Source: Phocaeicola intestinalis (GTDB lineage Bacteria; Bacteroidota; Bacteroidia; Bacteroidales; Bacteroidaceae). Taken from it: a stretch of DNA of 43,751 nt. Numbering within the stretch: the stretch's first letter is position 1; each line of letters opens with the position of its first letter. A model generated the notes under the pieces. The model had not been told where the DNA came from. It ran no database searches and worked only from the letters and a program-made list of their open reading frames with translations. Position numbers and translations under genes: made by a program. Shown piece by piece: positions 7,892-16,092 of this stretch. The DNA lies in NCBI RefSeq assembly GCF_014837065.1, contig NZ_JACSPP010000029.1, positions 1 through 43,751 of the forward strand, given 5' to 3'.

Positions 7892-9175
7892 ATGAATATC
7901 AAACGAAACATCATCTTTTCATTGGAAAGCCGGAAGAAGAACGGAGTGCCAATCGTGGAGAATGTCCCTATCCGTATGCGTGTGGTTTTCGCCAGCCACC
8001 GCATTGAGTTCACAACGGGCTACCGCATTGATGTCGCCAAATGGGATGCCGACAAGCAGCGGGTAAAGAACGGATGCACCAACAAGCTGAAGCAAAGCGC
8101 ATCGGAAATCAATGCGGACTTGCTGAAATACTACACCGAAATACAGAATATCTTCAAGGAGTTCGAGGTGCAGGGATTCATGCCCACTACCGAACAGGTA
8201 AAGGATGCGTTCAACAGATTGCACGATGGGAAAAAGGAAGAGGAGGAAGCCCCGGTGGTGTTTCTTCCGTTGGAGGTATTTGATGAGTTCATTAAGGAGT
8301 GCGGCACGCAAAACGGTTGGTCTGATGCCACCTATGAGAAATTTGCCGCAGTAAGGAAACATCTTGAAAAGTTTGACAAGGGACTGACTTTTGAATCGTT
8401 GGACGAACCCAAGCTAACAAAGTATGTGAATTTCCTGAAAGACACCGAAGATATGCGGAACACGTCCATCATGAAACAGGTTGCTTATCTGAAATGGTTC
8501 CTGCGCTGGTGTACCAAGAAAGGGTATTGCATGAACAATGCCTATGAAGATTTCAACCCCAAATTACGAAGCACACCGAAAAAGGTGATATTCCTCACTT
8601 GGGAAGAACTGAACAAACTCAAAAATTATCAGATACCCGACACAAAGCAATACCTTGAACGGGTGAGGGATGTCTTTCTGTTCTGTTGCTTTACCGGACT
8701 CCGGTATTCGGATGTGCATAATCTGAAGAAAAGCGACATCAGGGACGGATATATAGAAATTACTACCGTAAAGACCGCCGAAAGGCTCATCATCGAACTT
8801 AACAACCACAGCAAGGCAATACTCGACAAATACAAGGGTGTGGAATTTGAGGGGCACAAGGCTCTCCCTGTCATAAGCAACCAAAAGATGAATGACTATT
8901 TGAAGGAACTGGGCGAACTTGCCGAAATCAACGAACCTGTAAGTGAAACCTACTACAAAGGAAGCAGCCGTATAGACACCATTACACCCAAATACGCATT
9001 GCTGGGTACCCATGCCGGGAGAAGGACTTTCATCTGTAACGCTCTGGCTCTCGGTATTCCGGCACAGGTAGTGATGAAATGGACGGGACATAGCGACTAC
9101 AAGGCTATGAAACCCTACATCGACATTGCCGATGATGTGAAAGCCAGTGCGATGAACAAATTCAACCAACTATAA
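7892..9175 (+). CDS. tyrosine recombinase / integrase of the island
   Basis: A 427-residue phage-type integrase, expected to integrate and excise the element at the tRNA-Asp att site. The N-terminal part (about 1-110) is the arm-binding type typical of Bacteroides elements (KRNIIFSLESRKKNGVPIVENVPIRMRV). A SAM-like core-binding domain follows (about 120-220). The catalytic domain has the first Arg in CCFTGLRYSDVHNL, the H-x-x-R box in THAGRRTFICNAL, the H in WTGHSDYKAM and the Tyr in KPYIDIADD. I place the start at 7892 (MNIKRN). The upstream ATG at 7835 overlaps the -33 box and lies before the probable transcription start. Confidence 0.93.
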   Translation: MNIKRNIIFSLESRKKNGVPIVENVPIRMRVVFASHRIEFTTGYRIDVAKWDADKQRVKNGCTNKLKQSASEINADLLKYYTEIQNIFKEFEVQGFMPTTEQVKDAFNRLHDGKKEEEEAPVVFLPLEVFDEFIKECGTQNGWSDATYEKFAAVRKHLEKFDKGLTFESLDEPKLTKYVNFLKDTEDMRNTSIMKQVAYLKWFLRWCTKKGYCMNNAYEDFNPKLRSTPKKVIFLTWEELNKLKNYQIPDTKQYLERVRDVFLFCCFTGLRYSDVHNLKKSDIRDGYIEITTVKTAERLIIELNNHSKAILDKYKGVEFEGHKALPVISNQKMNDYLKELGELAEINEPVSETYYKGSSRIDTITPKYALLGTHAGRRTFICNALALGIPAQVVMKWTGHSDYKAMKPYIDIADDVKASAMNKFNQL

Positions 9176-9215
9176 AAACAATCAGCAAGTTTCACGGGAT
9201 GCCTGTTATTGGGCT

Positions 9216-9223
9216 TATCTTTG
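9216..9223 (+). promoter_or_regulatory. -7 box upstream of the nuclease gene
   Basis: TATCTTTG fits TAnnTTTG 21 nt before the start codon of the nuclease gene. No good -33 partner is visible, so this is a weaker call. It suggests that the nuclease may be expressed separately from the integrase. Confidence 0.45.
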
Positions 9224-9244
9224 TAACTTTCAATACATATAACA

Positions 9245-10540
9245 ATGAGCAACAACGATAACAATATAGAGAAAAGGAGTTTCGAGGCTTTTGTCAATGC
9301 CATTGGGTCAGAAATAGAGCAGGCGCAAGTCCGGCTCATTAGTGCCGCCAATGCGCAGATGCTGTTCCATTACTGGAAGATGGGCAACTACATATTGTAC
9401 CACCAGAACCGACAAGGCTGGGGCGGCAAGGTCATCAAGAAACTGGCGCAGGCGATACGGTTCAATTATCCCGAAAAGAAAGGATATTCGGTCAGGAACT
9501 TGGCTTATATGTGCCAGTTCGCACGTTCATATCCATTGACCGTATTACGGAGTTTCATCGAAACCGATGCGAAATTGATTACTCCAAGTGTGCGGAAAAT
9601 CACGGATGAAATCCAAAGCCTGAACAATGTGCCATTTACGCAAGAACCTCTTGCGCAAATACAATCCTCAGACAACAAGGAAGTTGCAATTGTGCAAGAA
9701 CCTCTTGCGCAAATTCAGGATGTAACCCAGACAGTAGCCGTCGTTTACCGGATGCCGATTGAGGACATGGAAAAACTGTTCCTAGCATCACCTGTTGCAA
9801 GAATCAATTGGGCAAGCCATGTGATTCTGCTGAACAGTTCCCTTCCGTTAGGTGTCGATTACTGGTATATGAAGCAATCCGTGGAAATGGGCTGGAGCAG
9901 CAATGTTCTTAAAATGCAGATTGAAAGCAAATTGTTTGAACGGCAAATCAACAGCCGCAAAATCAATAATTTTACCGCCACGCTTCCCGCACCGCAAAGC
10001 GACCTTGCCAATTACCTGTTGAAAGACCCGTATATCTTTGACTTGGCGGGAGCCAAAGAACGTGCGGACGAAAGGGACATAGAAGAACAGTTGGTGAAGC
10101 ATGTCACCCGTTATCTTTTGGAAATGGGCAACGGATTCGCCTTTGTCGCAAGGCAGAAACATTTCCAGATTGGCGACAGCGATTTCTATGCCGACCTAAT
10201 CCTGTATAACATAAAACTCCATGCCTATGTGGTCGTGGAACTGAAAGCGACCCCGTTCAAGCCGGAATATGCAGGACAGTTGAACTTCTACATCAATGTA
10301 GTGGATGACAAGCTGAGGGGAGAGAACGACAACAAGACCATCGGGCTGCTGTTGTGCAAGGGTAAGGATGAGATTGTCGCACAATATGCGCTGACCGGCT
10401 ATGACCAACCTATCGGCATCAGCGATTATCAGCTTAGCAAGGCTGTGCCGGAAAACCTGAAATCGGCACTGCCGAGTATAGAACAGGTGGAAGAAGAACT
10501 GACGATGCTTCTTGACAATGAAAGGAACAGACAAAAGTAG
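9245..10540 (+). CDS. DUF1016/YhcG-type PDDEXK nuclease-domain protein
   Basis: A 431-residue protein with the two-part YhcG layout. The N-terminal DUF1016 part (about 10-100) has ISAANAQMLFHYWKMGNYI and GWGGKVIKKLAQ. The C-terminal PDDEXK nuclease fold (about 280-410) has FVARQKHFQIGDSDFYADLILYN followed by VVVELK, supplying the D...E-x-K metal-binding set, and then YAGQLNFYINVVDD. Family members are common on bacterial mobile elements and near defence loci; their targets are not known. An internal 8-residue duplication, QEPLAQIQ, occurs in the linker near residues 137 and 155. It is 69 nt behind the integrase with its own possible -7 box. It may be DNA-processing or defence cargo. Confidence 0.87.
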   Translation: MSNNDNNIEKRSFEAFVNAIGSEIEQAQVRLISAANAQMLFHYWKMGNYILYHQNRQGWGGKVIKKLAQAIRFNYPEKKGYSVRNLAYMCQFARSYPLTVLRSFIETDAKLITPSVRKITDEIQSLNNVPFTQEPLAQIQSSDNKEVAIVQEPLAQIQDVTQTVAVVYRMPIEDMEKLFLASPVARINWASHVILLNSSLPLGVDYWYMKQSVEMGWSSNVLKMQIESKLFERQINSRKINNFTATLPAPQSDLANYLLKDPYIFDLAGAKERADERDIEEQLVKHVTRYLLEMGNGFAFVARQKHFQIGDSDFYADLILYNIKLHAYVVVELKATPFKPEYAGQLNFYINVVDDKLRGENDNKTIGLLLCKGKDEIVAQYALTGYDQPIGISDYQLSKAVPENLKSALPSIEQVEEELTMLLDNERNRQK

Positions 10541-10547
10541 GACACCT

Positions 10548-11567
10548 ATGGCAGACAATATACAGACGATGATTCCCCGATACGGGGAACTCAACAGAAT
10601 ATATAGGGACTATATAGACAATAGAGTTTTCTCTTTTGACAGGCAAAAATTCATTTCCGATTTCTGTCAGGAATACAATGACATGAAGTCTTTTGAAGCC
10701 GCCATCCTTGAACTGGTGCTTGACAGGCAAAAAGAACAATACACCTTGATACTCAACAGCCTGAAAACCGAAATAGAAAAGAGCATACAGGCTTATGAAA
10801 CACACCCCATAAGTGATAGTGCCGTAGAGCGTGCTTGCTATCAACACATGGAAAGGTATTCCCTTGAAATTGAAGCCCAACAGGATGTAACAAGGAGCCT
10901 AAGCAAGCCGCTGAATGAAGCCAACAACAGATATGATTCCATTGGCTACAGGGAACATACTGCCGAAGAGGAAAAACAGGCTGAAAAAGAATATGAACGC
11001 TGCAAGGCTGAATATGACAAGGAAAGAGCCAAACTGAATGAACTCTATGACCAGCAAAAGGCAGCAAGGAAAGAGGCATTCCAATATATGAAGAACCGTT
11101 GTGAGGACATGTACCGTCAAAGTTGCCTTTTTCTGGATATATTGAAGAAATACATTCCTGACGGGAAACGACAGGACGAGCCGAGCAAGCCAATCAGTCA
11201 GCAGGAAACGGCGGATGAACAACAAGAGTATTTCAGCATGAAATTGCTTTCGCTCATTCATGAGGTATGTGTTGGAGAACAGTTCGATGAAATTTCCGCA
11301 CCGGATTTTTATGCCAATATGAACTTGCACCCCTGCAACTGCAAGTTGAGAATTAAACCGAGAGAGAAGATACGTGTATGTTATCTGATATTCCTCATGA
11401 GCGAAAAACTCTCCAAACAGGACAAGGACAAATGGAAAGCCGGGATACTGAAACTGCTGGATATTGATGACAGCTACTACAAGTCCAAGTACAAGGAGCC
11501 AGTTTCTGATTTCCCCAGTGACAGCAACCAGAAATTCGCCAAAGAAATGGAGCATATATTCAGATAA
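10548..11567 (+). CDS. unknown coiled-coil protein of the island
   Basis: About 339 residues from the ATG at 10548 (MADNIQTM). A slightly longer start at 10518 overlapping the nuclease gene is possible, so the two are tightly coupled. Residues about 90-195 are strongly charged and look like a long coiled coil (EEEKQAEKEYERCKAEYDKERAKLNELYDQQ). The C-terminal third (about 225-339) is more globular, with CNCKLRIKPREKIRVCYLIFLMSEKL and LLDIDDSYYKSKY. I recognise no catalytic motif. Its position directly behind a PDDEXK nuclease gene invites the idea of a partner protein, but that is inference only. Confidence 0.7.
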   Translation: MADNIQTMIPRYGELNRIYRDYIDNRVFSFDRQKFISDFCQEYNDMKSFEAAILELVLDRQKEQYTLILNSLKTEIEKSIQAYETHPISDSAVERACYQHMERYSLEIEAQQDVTRSLSKPLNEANNRYDSIGYREHTAEEEKQAEKEYERCKAEYDKERAKLNELYDQQKAARKEAFQYMKNRCEDMYRQSCLFLDILKKYIPDGKRQDEPSKPISQQETADEQQEYFSMKLLSLIHEVCVGEQFDEISAPDFYANMNLHPCNCKLRIKPREKIRVCYLIFLMSEKLSKQDKDKWKAGILKLLDIDDSYYKSKYKEPVSDFPSDSNQKFAKEMEHIFR

Positions 11568-11606
11568 TCGGTGACATATCCTGATATTTTACGAAAGTTC
11601 CACTTT

Positions 11607-11634
11607 TACCACTCAAATTAATTTTTGAGTGGTA
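11607..11634 (+). terminator. terminator after the nuclease pair
   Basis: An 11-bp perfect stem (TACCACTCAAA at 11607-11617 with 11624-11634) is followed by TTTTTATTTTCT. It ends the integrase/nuclease/unknown block and separates it from the replication and mobilization genes. Confidence 0.85.
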
Positions 11635-11713
11635 TTTTTATTTTCTGATATTCAATAAGATACAGCGATGCTCGGATTATACCGTCCCCATCCTTACCAC
11701 CCATAACCCTACC

Positions 11714-11721
11714 TAATTTTG
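11714..11721 (+). promoter_or_regulatory. -7 box before the HTH gene
   Basis: TAATTTTG fits the Bacteroides -7 box 67 nt ahead of the HTH gene and just after a terminator, as expected for the start of a new transcript. No clear -33 TTTG is seen. Confidence 0.5.
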
Positions 11722-11787
11722 CACCGTTCGAGAACAGAAATAACAGCCAGTGCGCAGGGCTGATTGTTGAATCAAAAAAGTAGAACT

Positions 11788-12096
11788 ATGCAAAATCTAC
11801 AAGAATTATTATCCAAACCCGTCTGGCAGATGACGGGTGAAGAGTTCATAATGTTAAGCAGACACGCTTCCGTTCAGACGGAAGCGCAGCCACAGCCCGT
11901 AACGGACACAAACAGAAAGTATGTGTACGGAATACCCGGCATAGCCAGACTGTTCGGATGCAGCCTGCCCACCGCCAACCGCATAAAGAAAAGCGGAAAA
12001 ATAGACAAGGCTATCACCCAGATAGGGCGCAAGATTATCGTGGATGCGGAACTTGCCCTTGAACTGGCAGGGAAGAAAACAGGCGGACGCAAGTAA
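11788..12096 (+). CDS. DUF3853-like small helix-turn-helix protein (excisionase/repressor-like)
   Basis: A 102-residue protein. The C-terminal half (YGIPGIARLFGCSLPTANRIKKSGKIDKAITQIGRKIIVDAELALELA) is a MerR/excisionase-style winged helix: a helix-turn-helix, then the IGRKIIVD strand pair that in excisionase-like proteins forms the wing. Such DUF3853 proteins are a regular part of Bacteroides mobilizable elements, directly ahead of the RepA-like ATPase gene as here (15-nt gap). The start at 11788 (MQNLQEL) is preferred to an upstream TTG. It may act as a recombination directionality factor or as a repressor of the mobilization genes; the sequence does not decide. Confidence 0.8.
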   Translation: MQNLQELLSKPVWQMTGEEFIMLSRHASVQTEAQPQPVTDTNRKYVYGIPGIARLFGCSLPTANRIKKSGKIDKAITQIGRKIIVDAELALELAGKKTGGRK

Positions 12097-12110
12097 CGGG
12101 AGGAATTGCT

Positions 12111-13187
12111 ATGGACTATATGAAAGACATCCGGGAAATATCGGACGAACAGGCGGTAATCCTCTGGCAAGCCTCACGGTTGAGCCTGTCGGGAAAATAC
12201 GAGAAAGCGCCAGAAATCCTCAGCGTGAAAGGTTCTGTAATCGGCACGTTGGGAAATTTCAGTGCATCCATCGGCAAAGCCAAAAGCAAGAAGACATTCA
12301 ATGTGTCGGCTATCGTGGCTGCGGCTTTGAAGAACGGCACGGTGCTCAGGTATGCGGCTGAACTTCCCGAAGCCAAGCGGAAAGTGCTGTATGTCGATAC
12401 GGAGCAAAGCCCCCACCACTGCCTGAATGTGATGGAACGCATCATGCGCATGGCAGGGCTGCCCGATGACAGGGACAACGAGAACCTTGAGTTCCTTGCC
12501 CTGCGGAAATATACGCCGGAGCAACGCATAAGGATTGTCGAACAGGCAATCTACCATACACCGAACCTCGGTATGGTGGTGATAGACGGTATCCGTGACA
12601 TGGTGTATGACATCAACAGCCCCAGCGAATCGACACGCATCATATCGAAACTGATGCAGTGGACGGACGACAGGCAGATACATATCCACACGATACTCCA
12701 CCAGAACAAGGGGGATGAGAACGCAAGGGGACATATCGGCACGGAACTGAACAACAAGGCTGAAACCGTACTGCTCGTTGAAAAGGACAAAAGTAACGGG
12801 GACATCAGCAAGGTTTCCGCCATGCACATCCGTGCGATGGACTTCGAGCCGTTTGCCTTCCGCATCAATGAAAGGGCATTGCCTGAACTGATGGAGGATT
12901 ACCAGACAGAAGCCAAAGCGCCCGGCAGACCCCAAGGCGAAAGGTTTGATGCCTGCAAGGACATTTCCGAGCAACAACACCGGATAGCACTGGAAGCAGC
13001 ATTTTCGTTGCAGGACGAATACGGATATAAGGAACTGAGCAAAGCATTGAAAGAGTCGTATGCCTTGGTGGGTGTTCCGTTAAGCGACAACAAGCTGGTT
13101 AAACTCATCACAGTGTTGAAGAACAAGCGGATGATAGTGCAGGAAAATGGCAGGAAGTACAGATACGAACCGGATTTCCACTATTGA
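12111..13187 (+). CDS. RepA-like AAA/RecA-fold ATPase of the mobilizable element
   Basis: A 358-residue protein of the RepA/AAA_25 kind. The P-loop region near residues 40-65 (GNFSASIGKAKSKKTFNVSAIVAAAL) ends in a GKAKSKKT variant of Walker A. The Walker B strand is MVVIDGIRDM (about 152-161), and the RecA-like HTILHQNKGDENARGHIGTELNNKAE follows. A winged-helix-like C-terminus (about 285-358: GYKELSKALKESYALVGVPLSDNKLVKLITVLKNKRMI) could bind DNA. Related proteins act as helicase loaders or replicative helicases in plasmids and integrative elements. GGAGG stands 8 nt ahead of the ATG at 12111, an unusually clear ribosome site for this phylum. It is followed by a palindrome array and the primase gene. 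Confidence 0.85.
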   Translation: MDYMKDIREISDEQAVILWQASRLSLSGKYEKAPEILSVKGSVIGTLGNFSASIGKAKSKKTFNVSAIVAAALKNGTVLRYAAELPEAKRKVLYVDTEQSPHHCLNVMERIMRMAGLPDDRDNENLEFLALRKYTPEQRIRIVEQAIYHTPNLGMVVIDGIRDMVYDINSPSESTRIISKLMQWTDDRQIHIHTILHQNKGDENARGHIGTELNNKAETVLLVEKDKSNGDISKVSAMHIRAMDFEPFAFRINERALPELMEDYQTEAKAPGRPQGERFDACKDISEQQHRIALEAAFSLQDEYGYKELSKALKESYALVGVPLSDNKLVKLITVLKNKRMIVQENGRKYRYEPDFHY

Positions 13188-13190
13188 CAC

Positions 13191-13320
13191 GCTTCCTGCA
13201 ATCACTTCACTTTATTCTCCGGGTCTATATATTAGGATAAAGCGAAGTGGTTGCAGGAGCGCATCAAACCGCTTCACTTTAAGCCGTATCCTATATATAC
13301 GACAATAAAGTGAAGTGGTT
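13191..13320. repeat. two paired palindromes built from four copies of a CACTTCACTTTA unit; candidate replication origin
   Basis: Stem 1 pairs 13191-13215 with 13237-13262 (25-nt arms, about 3 differences); stem 2 pairs 13267-13281 with 13306-13320 (15-nt arms, one difference, plus an inner CGTAT/ATACG pair). All four arms hold versions of the same unit: CACTTCACTTTAT, ATAAAGCGAAGTGG, CGCTTCACTTTA and ATAAAGTGAAGTGG. It lies between the ATPase and primase genes and contains A/T-rich loops (CTATATATTAGG, CCTATATATACG). Position and layout suggest a replication origin or protein-binding site. Confidence 0.65.
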
Positions 13321-13392
13321 ATACAGCCAGTAACCTATAAACAGATACTGGCGAAAAGAAAAACAAACAATAACCGATAAAGACAATCATTT

Positions 13393-14352
13393 ATGGACAT
13401 ACAGACAGCAAAACAAATCAGGCTGGAAGAATACCTTCACAGCTTGGGATATAGCCCGGTGAAGCGGCAGGGCATCAATCTTTGGTACAAATCACCGTTC
13501 AGGGAAGAAACCGAAGCCTCGTTCAAGGTGAACACCGAGCGGAACCAATGGTATGATTTTGCGCTCGGCAAGGGCGGCAACATCATTGCGCTGGCTTCGC
13601 ACCTCTATGCAACGGACAGCGTGCCGTACCTTTTGAAACGCATAGAGGAACAAGCACCGCACGTGCACCCCGTTTCTTTCTCTTTTCGCAAGCAGTCATT
13701 TACAGAGCCGAGTTTCCAACAGTTGGAAATCGTGCCGCTTTCTTCTCCTGCCTTGCTCGCTTACTTGCAGGAAAGGGGGATAAATCCGGCACTGGCGAAA
13801 AAAGAATGTAAGGACGCGCGGTTTACGCACAACGGCAAACGGTACTTCGCCATTGCGTTTCCCAACATGTCGGGCGGCTATGAAATCCGAAACCGATATT
13901 TCAAGGGCTGCATTGCACCGAAAGAAATATCCCATATCAGGCAATCGGGAGAGCCAAGAAACGCGTGTTTCGTTTTCGAGGGATTTATGGACTACCTCTC
14001 ATTTCTGACCCTGCGGCTCGAAAGCTGTCCGCAATACCCTGATTTCGACAGGCAGGACTACATGGTTCTGAACTCTGTTGCCAATGTTTCCAAAGCACTT
14101 TATCCGTTGGGAAGCTATGAGCGAATCCACTGTTTTTTTGACAATGACCGTGCAGGAATGGAAGTCCTTCAGCAAATCCGCAAGGAATATGAAAGCACAC
14201 GGCATATACGGGACGCTTCACAAATCTACTGCGGATGCAAAGACCTGAACGAGTATTTGCAGAAGCGCATGGCGGATAGAAAGGAACAAATACAGTCCGT
14301 CAGAAAGAAGAATGATACGCTATCCAAGAAACCGAAAGGCTTCCGGTTATAG
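13393..14352 (+). CDS. Toprim-domain primase-like protein
   Basis: A 319-residue protein with a DnaG-like two-part layout. The N-terminal zinc-finger-type domain (about 1-90: LEEYLHSLGYSPVKRQGINLWYKSPFREETEASFKVNTERNQWYDFALGKGGNIIAL region) keeps the CHC2 fold pattern but lacks the zinc Cys/His set. The Toprim domain (about 195-300) has CFVFEGFMDYLSFL, with the conserved Glu, and HCFFDNDRAGMEVLQ, with the D-x-D. It probably makes primers for element replication or for the strand transferred during mobilization. It follows the palindrome array and precedes the oriT candidate and relaxase. Primases of this size without a helicase domain are usual on Bacteroides mobilizable elements. Confidence 0.85.
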   Translation: MDIQTAKQIRLEEYLHSLGYSPVKRQGINLWYKSPFREETEASFKVNTERNQWYDFALGKGGNIIALASHLYATDSVPYLLKRIEEQAPHVHPVSFSFRKQSFTEPSFQQLEIVPLSSPALLAYLQERGINPALAKKECKDARFTHNGKRYFAIAFPNMSGGYEIRNRYFKGCIAPKEISHIRQSGEPRNACFVFEGFMDYLSFLTLRLESCPQYPDFDRQDYMVLNSVANVSKALYPLGSYERIHCFFDNDRAGMEVLQQIRKEYESTRHIRDASQIYCGCKDLNEYLQKRMADRKEQIQSVRKKNDTLSKKPKGFRL

Positions 14353-14501
14353 CCCACTATAACTACACGCTCCGCTTGCGTAGTTGTGGGCTCTCCCGAG
14401 GGGCTTAGGACGCTGCCCTAAGAACCCGGCAAGGGCTTTCAGCCCTATGCAACCCGACCAAAGAGTGACCCTCTCTTTGGAAACTCCGCTCATGGGTTGC
14501 A
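14351..14501. other. oriT candidate: nested inverted repeats ahead of the relaxase
   Basis: Three structures fill the gap before the relaxase: a stem 14351-14357/14386-14392 (AGCCCAC/GTGGGCT) continued by AACTAC-CGC pairing; CTTAGG/CCCTAAG near 14404-14421; and a nested pair in which TGCAACCC (14448-14455) and GGGTTGCA (14494-14501) enclose CCAAAGAG (14458-14465) and CTCTTTGG (14473-14480). Inverted repeats just upstream of a relaxase gene are the normal setting of an origin of transfer. The nick site cannot be placed. Confidence 0.55.
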
Positions 14502-14576
14502 CCCCTAAGAACCTCTTGCGGATATGAGTGGAAAGCAACAAACAGATTTAGTAAACAACCCAATCAGAATTAAAAA

Positions 14577-15980
14577 ATGGCAACAAAATCAAGCATACAT
14601 ATCAAGCCTTGCAACGTGGCATCAAGCGAGGCTCATAACCGGAGAACTGCCGAGTATATGCGCAACATCGGAAAATCCAAAGTATATGTGGTATCCGAAC
14701 TCTCTGCAAATAACGAGCAGTGGATAAACCCGGACTTCGGTAGTCCCGAATTGCAGGCGCACTATGAGGACATCAAACGGATGGTCAAGGAAAAGACAGG
14801 TCGTGCCATGCAGGAAAAAGAACGTGAGCGCAAAGGCAAGAACGGCAAGATTATCAAAGTGGCAGGATGTTCACCCATACGTGAGGGAGTGTTGCTCATC
14901 AGACCTGACACCACACTGGCAGATGTGCATAAGTTTGGCGAGGAGTGCCAAAGACGCTGGGGCATCACACCGCTCCAAATCTTCCTGCACAAGGACGAAG
15001 GGCATTGGCTGAACGGACAGCCTGACCCGGAGGACAGGGAGAGTTTCAAGGTAGGCGAAAGGTGGTTCAAGCCGAATTACCATGCGCATATCGTATTCGA
15101 CTGGATGAACCACGATACAGGCAAGAGCCGCAAGCTCAATGACGATGACATGATGCAGATGCAGACCTTGGCATCCGACATCCTTCTGATGGAGCGTGGT
15201 AAGTCAAAAGCCGTAACAGGCAAAGAACATCTGGAACGGAACGATTTCATCATTGAGAAGCAGAAAGCCGAACTGCAACGCATAGAAGCCGTAAAGCGGC
15301 ATAAGGAGCAACAGGTGAATCTTGCCGAACAGGAACTCAGACAGGTGAAATCGGAGATACGCACGGACAAGCTCAAAAGTGCAGCCACCGATGCCGCTAC
15401 GGTTATAGCAAGCGGAGTGGGTTCTCTCTTCGGCAGCGGGAAAATGAAGAAACTGGAACAATCCAATGAAGAATTGCGTCAGGAAATTGCCAAACGGGAC
15501 AAGGGCATTGATGACTTGAAAGCCCAAATGCAACTCATGCAAGAGCAGCATGGCAAGCAGATACGCAATCTTCAAGGAATACATAATCGGGAACTTGAAG
15601 CCAGAGACAAGGAAATATCACGGCTGAATATCCTGCTTGAAAAGGCTTTCAAGTGGTTTCCGATGCTCAGGGAGATGCTGAGAATGGAAAAGTTGTGCGC
15701 TGCCATCGGCTTCACCAAAGAAATGATAGAGAGCCTTCTGACAAAGAAAGAAGCTATCAGATGCAACGGCAGGATTTATTCCGAAGAACACAGGCGGAAG
15801 TTTGACATCAGGAATGATATTTTCAAAGTAGAAAAGAATCCGACAGATGACAGCAAACTGGTACTGACCATAAACAGACAACCGATTGGCGAATGGTTCA
15901 AAGAACAGTTTGATAAATTACGGCATAGTTTACGTAAATCAGCAGAAGAGCCAAGAAAAAGTAGAGGATTTAGGATGTAA
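14577..15980 (+). CDS. MobV-family (Pre/Mob) relaxase
   Basis: A 467-residue plasmid-recombination/mobilization relaxase, which nicks one strand at oriT and leads it into a conjugation channel. Motif I is IKPCNVASSEAHNRR near residues 9-23; the histidine motif is FKPNYHAHIVFDWM near 163-176, matching the PHxH-type metal site of MobV; and GITPLQIFLHKDEGHW precedes it. Residues about 225-350 are a long coiled coil (EKQKAELQRIEAVKRHKEQQVNLAEQ...), as in other MobV proteins. No own transfer channel is encoded, so it depends on a helper conjugative element. The start at 14577 gives the usual short N-terminus; the next promoter is beyond its stop. Confidence 0.9.
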   Translation: MATKSSIHIKPCNVASSEAHNRRTAEYMRNIGKSKVYVVSELSANNEQWINPDFGSPELQAHYEDIKRMVKEKTGRAMQEKERERKGKNGKIIKVAGCSPIREGVLLIRPDTTLADVHKFGEECQRRWGITPLQIFLHKDEGHWLNGQPDPEDRESFKVGERWFKPNYHAHIVFDWMNHDTGKSRKLNDDDMMQMQTLASDILLMERGKSKAVTGKEHLERNDFIIEKQKAELQRIEAVKRHKEQQVNLAEQELRQVKSEIRTDKLKSAATDAATVIASGVGSLFGSGKMKKLEQSNEELRQEIAKRDKGIDDLKAQMQLMQEQHGKQIRNLQGIHNRELEARDKEISRLNILLEKAFKWFPMLREMLRMEKLCAAIGFTKEMIESLLTKKEAIRCNGRIYSEEHRRKFDIRNDIFKVEKNPTDDSKLVLTINRQPIGEWFKEQFDKLRHSLRKSAEEPRKSRGFRM

Positions 15981-15995
15981 TTCGATGGTACTTGA

Positions 15996-16024
15996 TTGGA
16001 TTTCAATAAAATTCTGTATTTTTG
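15996..16024 (+). promoter_or_regulatory. promoter of the lipoprotein operon
   Basis: TATTTTTG (16017-16024) is a full -7 box; TTG at 15996-15998 (18-nt spacer) or 15992-15994 (22 nt) serves as -33. Transcription from here would give an unusually long leader of about 260 nt before the first lipoprotein. Confidence 0.65.
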
Positions 16025-16092
16025 CAAACGGATTGAGGCAACTCTTTCCAAGACATAAGAGAAAAAGAAGAAGCGTTATGCTTATCTTGTAC

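Noticed and set aside
14524..14727. 67-codon open frame overlapping the relaxase start
   Set aside because: Out of frame with the relaxase and mostly inside it, with no conserved features.
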